From assembly GCA_902496345.1 (NCBI GenBank), contig CABVAP010000047.1, forward strand, positions 1 through 15,355: a stretch of DNA of 15,355 bases. The letters run 5' to 3'. Under the pieces are notes generated by a model. It saw only the letters and a list, made by a program, of their open reading frames with translations. It made no database searches and was not told the DNA's origin. A program made the translations under genes and the position numbers. Source of the DNA: an uncultured Eubacteriales bacterium (GTDB lineage: Bacteria > Bacillota > Clostridia > Lachnospirales > CAG-274). Shown one piece after another: positions 15,061-15,355 of the stretch (the stretch's first letter is position 1; every line of letters begins with the position of its first letter).

Positions 15061-15082
15061 ATCAAATTCCTCCTAAAATATG

Positions 15083-15111
15083 TTTACAAAATTTGTTATA
15101 TTTTGTATAAT
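15083..15111 (+). promoter_or_regulatory. plus-strand consensus promoter with no ORF downstream
   Basis: TTTACA (15083-15088), a 17-base spacer and TATAAT (15106-15111), one base off ideal. It points away from the nuclease-like gene, whose ATG is 23 bases to the left, and toward a terminator hairpin 43 bases downstream of the -10. Confidence 0.7.
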
Positions 15112-15117
15112 AGTGTT

Positions 15118-15187
15118 ATGGAGTGAAACTCGCTAATAGTTTTAATTCCTTTGGCTCACTAGTGTGGCAACACAGGTGAGCTTTTTT
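15118..15187 (+). ncRNA. predicted ~70-nt small RNA in the mobile element
   Basis: Transcription from the promoter above should begin near 15118 and end at the T-run after the 15154-15181 hairpin. The only ATG in it (15118-15120) meets TGA after one codon, so it is not a peptide gene. A short 5' hairpin GAGT-GAA-ACTC (15121-15131) is followed by an AT-rich single-stranded stretch and the terminator stem. It resembles no RNA family I know. Expression is inferred only from signals. Confidence 0.5.
15154..15187 (+). terminator. terminator hairpin, copy 2 of a paralogous pair
   Basis: GCTCACTAGTGT (15154-15165), loop GGCA and ACACAGGTGAGC (15170-15181): 7 pairs, one A-A mismatch and 4 pairs, then six T on the plus strand only. 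On the minus strand no T-run follows, so it is not a normal terminator of the ImmA/IrrE-type gene that stops at 15192. Confidence 0.7.
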
Positions 15188-15191
15188 GTTG

Positions 15192-15355
15192 CTAATTTTC
15201 AAAATATTTTAGTCTTAATTTTATTAATTCTTCTGAAATCCCGTAGTTTCTTGCAATGTCTTGAGTAGTGTATTCATAGGTAATAAAATCTTTTATATCG
15301 TCATCTGAAATAAGTAGAAGTGTAGCGAAAGTATCAGCGTCTTTTTCATAATATG
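15192..15355 (-). CDS. C-terminal end of an ImmA/IrrE-family metallopeptidase (partial at window edge)
   Basis: The last 53 codons of a minus-strand gene are visible, open to the right edge and ending in TAG (15192-15194). They read YYEKDADTFATLLLISDDDI, then a helix-turn-helix-like tail with TTQDIARNYGISEELIKLRL. The ExxADxFAxxLL pattern is the third-ligand helix that follows HExxH in ImmA/IrrE proteins, and the tail matches their usual end. In ICEBs1 and related elements ImmA cleaves the ImmR repressor to trigger induction; here a similar role is inferred from family and location. HExxH itself lies outside the window. The codon pattern fits the neighbours. Confidence 0.75.
   Translation of the reverse strand, partial: YYEKDADTFATLLLISDDDIKDFITYEYTTQDIARNYGISEELIKLRLKYFEN

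Larger units (their letters stand above)
12627..15355. mobile_element. one end of an integrated element (prophage or ICE-like), right side outside the window
   Basis: The region has a tyrosine integrase at its left edge pointing outward, repeated TAATGCAAT sites beyond it, a stand-alone restriction-like nuclease gene and an ImmA/IrrE-type metallopeptidase gene. All genes are on the minus strand, while most chromosomal genes to the left are on the plus strand. The gene order matches lysogeny/regulation modules of Firmicute prophages and ICEs. The far end and structural or conjugation genes are not in the window, so the type of element is undecided. Confidence 0.6.

Noticed and set aside
13911..15187. 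The two GGCTC hairpins as remnants of a CRISPR array
   Set aside because: Only two copies 1.24 kb apart, each with a T-run and a gene between them; no regular spacing and no cas genes.

Overview
The window is AT-rich DNA with strong AGGAGG-type ribosome sites, A/T-ending codons and clostridial gene content: a flavodiiron protein, an iron-type alcohol dehydrogenase, a radical SAM protein, MutS2, and a HisC-like aminotransferase. It looks like a chromosome segment of an anaerobic low-GC Firmicute (class Clostridia). I cannot name the species from the sequence.

Layout. Positions 1-290 hold a GC-richer left edge of unknown nature and the leader of an HtrA-like protein (291-1631). The HtrA gene is followed by two terminator hairpins, then a bidirectional terminator shared with a minus-strand tRNA-Ser(CGA) (1857-1945). 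Next come a flavodiiron O2/NO reductase (2130-3299), a 130-nt element with long inverted ends, an iron-containing (butanol-type) alcohol dehydrogenase (3466-4635), and a radical SAM protein of the putative DNA modification/repair family (4767-5990). A minus-strand lytic transglycosylase (6208-6825) sits back to back with mutS2 (7059-9428). A probable operon follows: a 94-aa unknown protein, an orphan OmpR-type response regulator and hisC (9696-11803). A cysteine-rich protein of unknown function (11904-12626) closes the chromosomal part.

From about 12630 to the right edge the gene content changes to one end of an integrated element. Reading on the minus strand it holds the 3' end of an ImmA/IrrE-type metallopeptidase gene, a stand-alone HsdR-N/PD-(D/E)xK nuclease-like protein, and a tyrosine integrase next to a cluster of TAATGCAAT repeats that may be integrase binding or att DNA. 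The order resembles the lysogeny/regulation module of Firmicute prophages and ICEs, with the nuclease-like gene in the slot where accessory superinfection-exclusion genes are often carried.

Most notable: (1) the HtrA-like protein keeps its catalytic His and Asp, but the active-site Ser of the GNSGGP motif is Asp (GNDGGA), so it is probably a membrane-anchored pseudoprotease. (2) In the mobile region, a plus-strand consensus promoter lies 36 nt upstream of a terminator hairpin with no ORF between them, predicting a ~70-nt RNA divergent from the nuclease-like gene; a 30/36-identical hairpin lies 1.24 kb away between the nuclease and integrase genes. (3) A 15-bp pairing can hide the ribosome site of the cysteine-rich gene in read-through transcripts.
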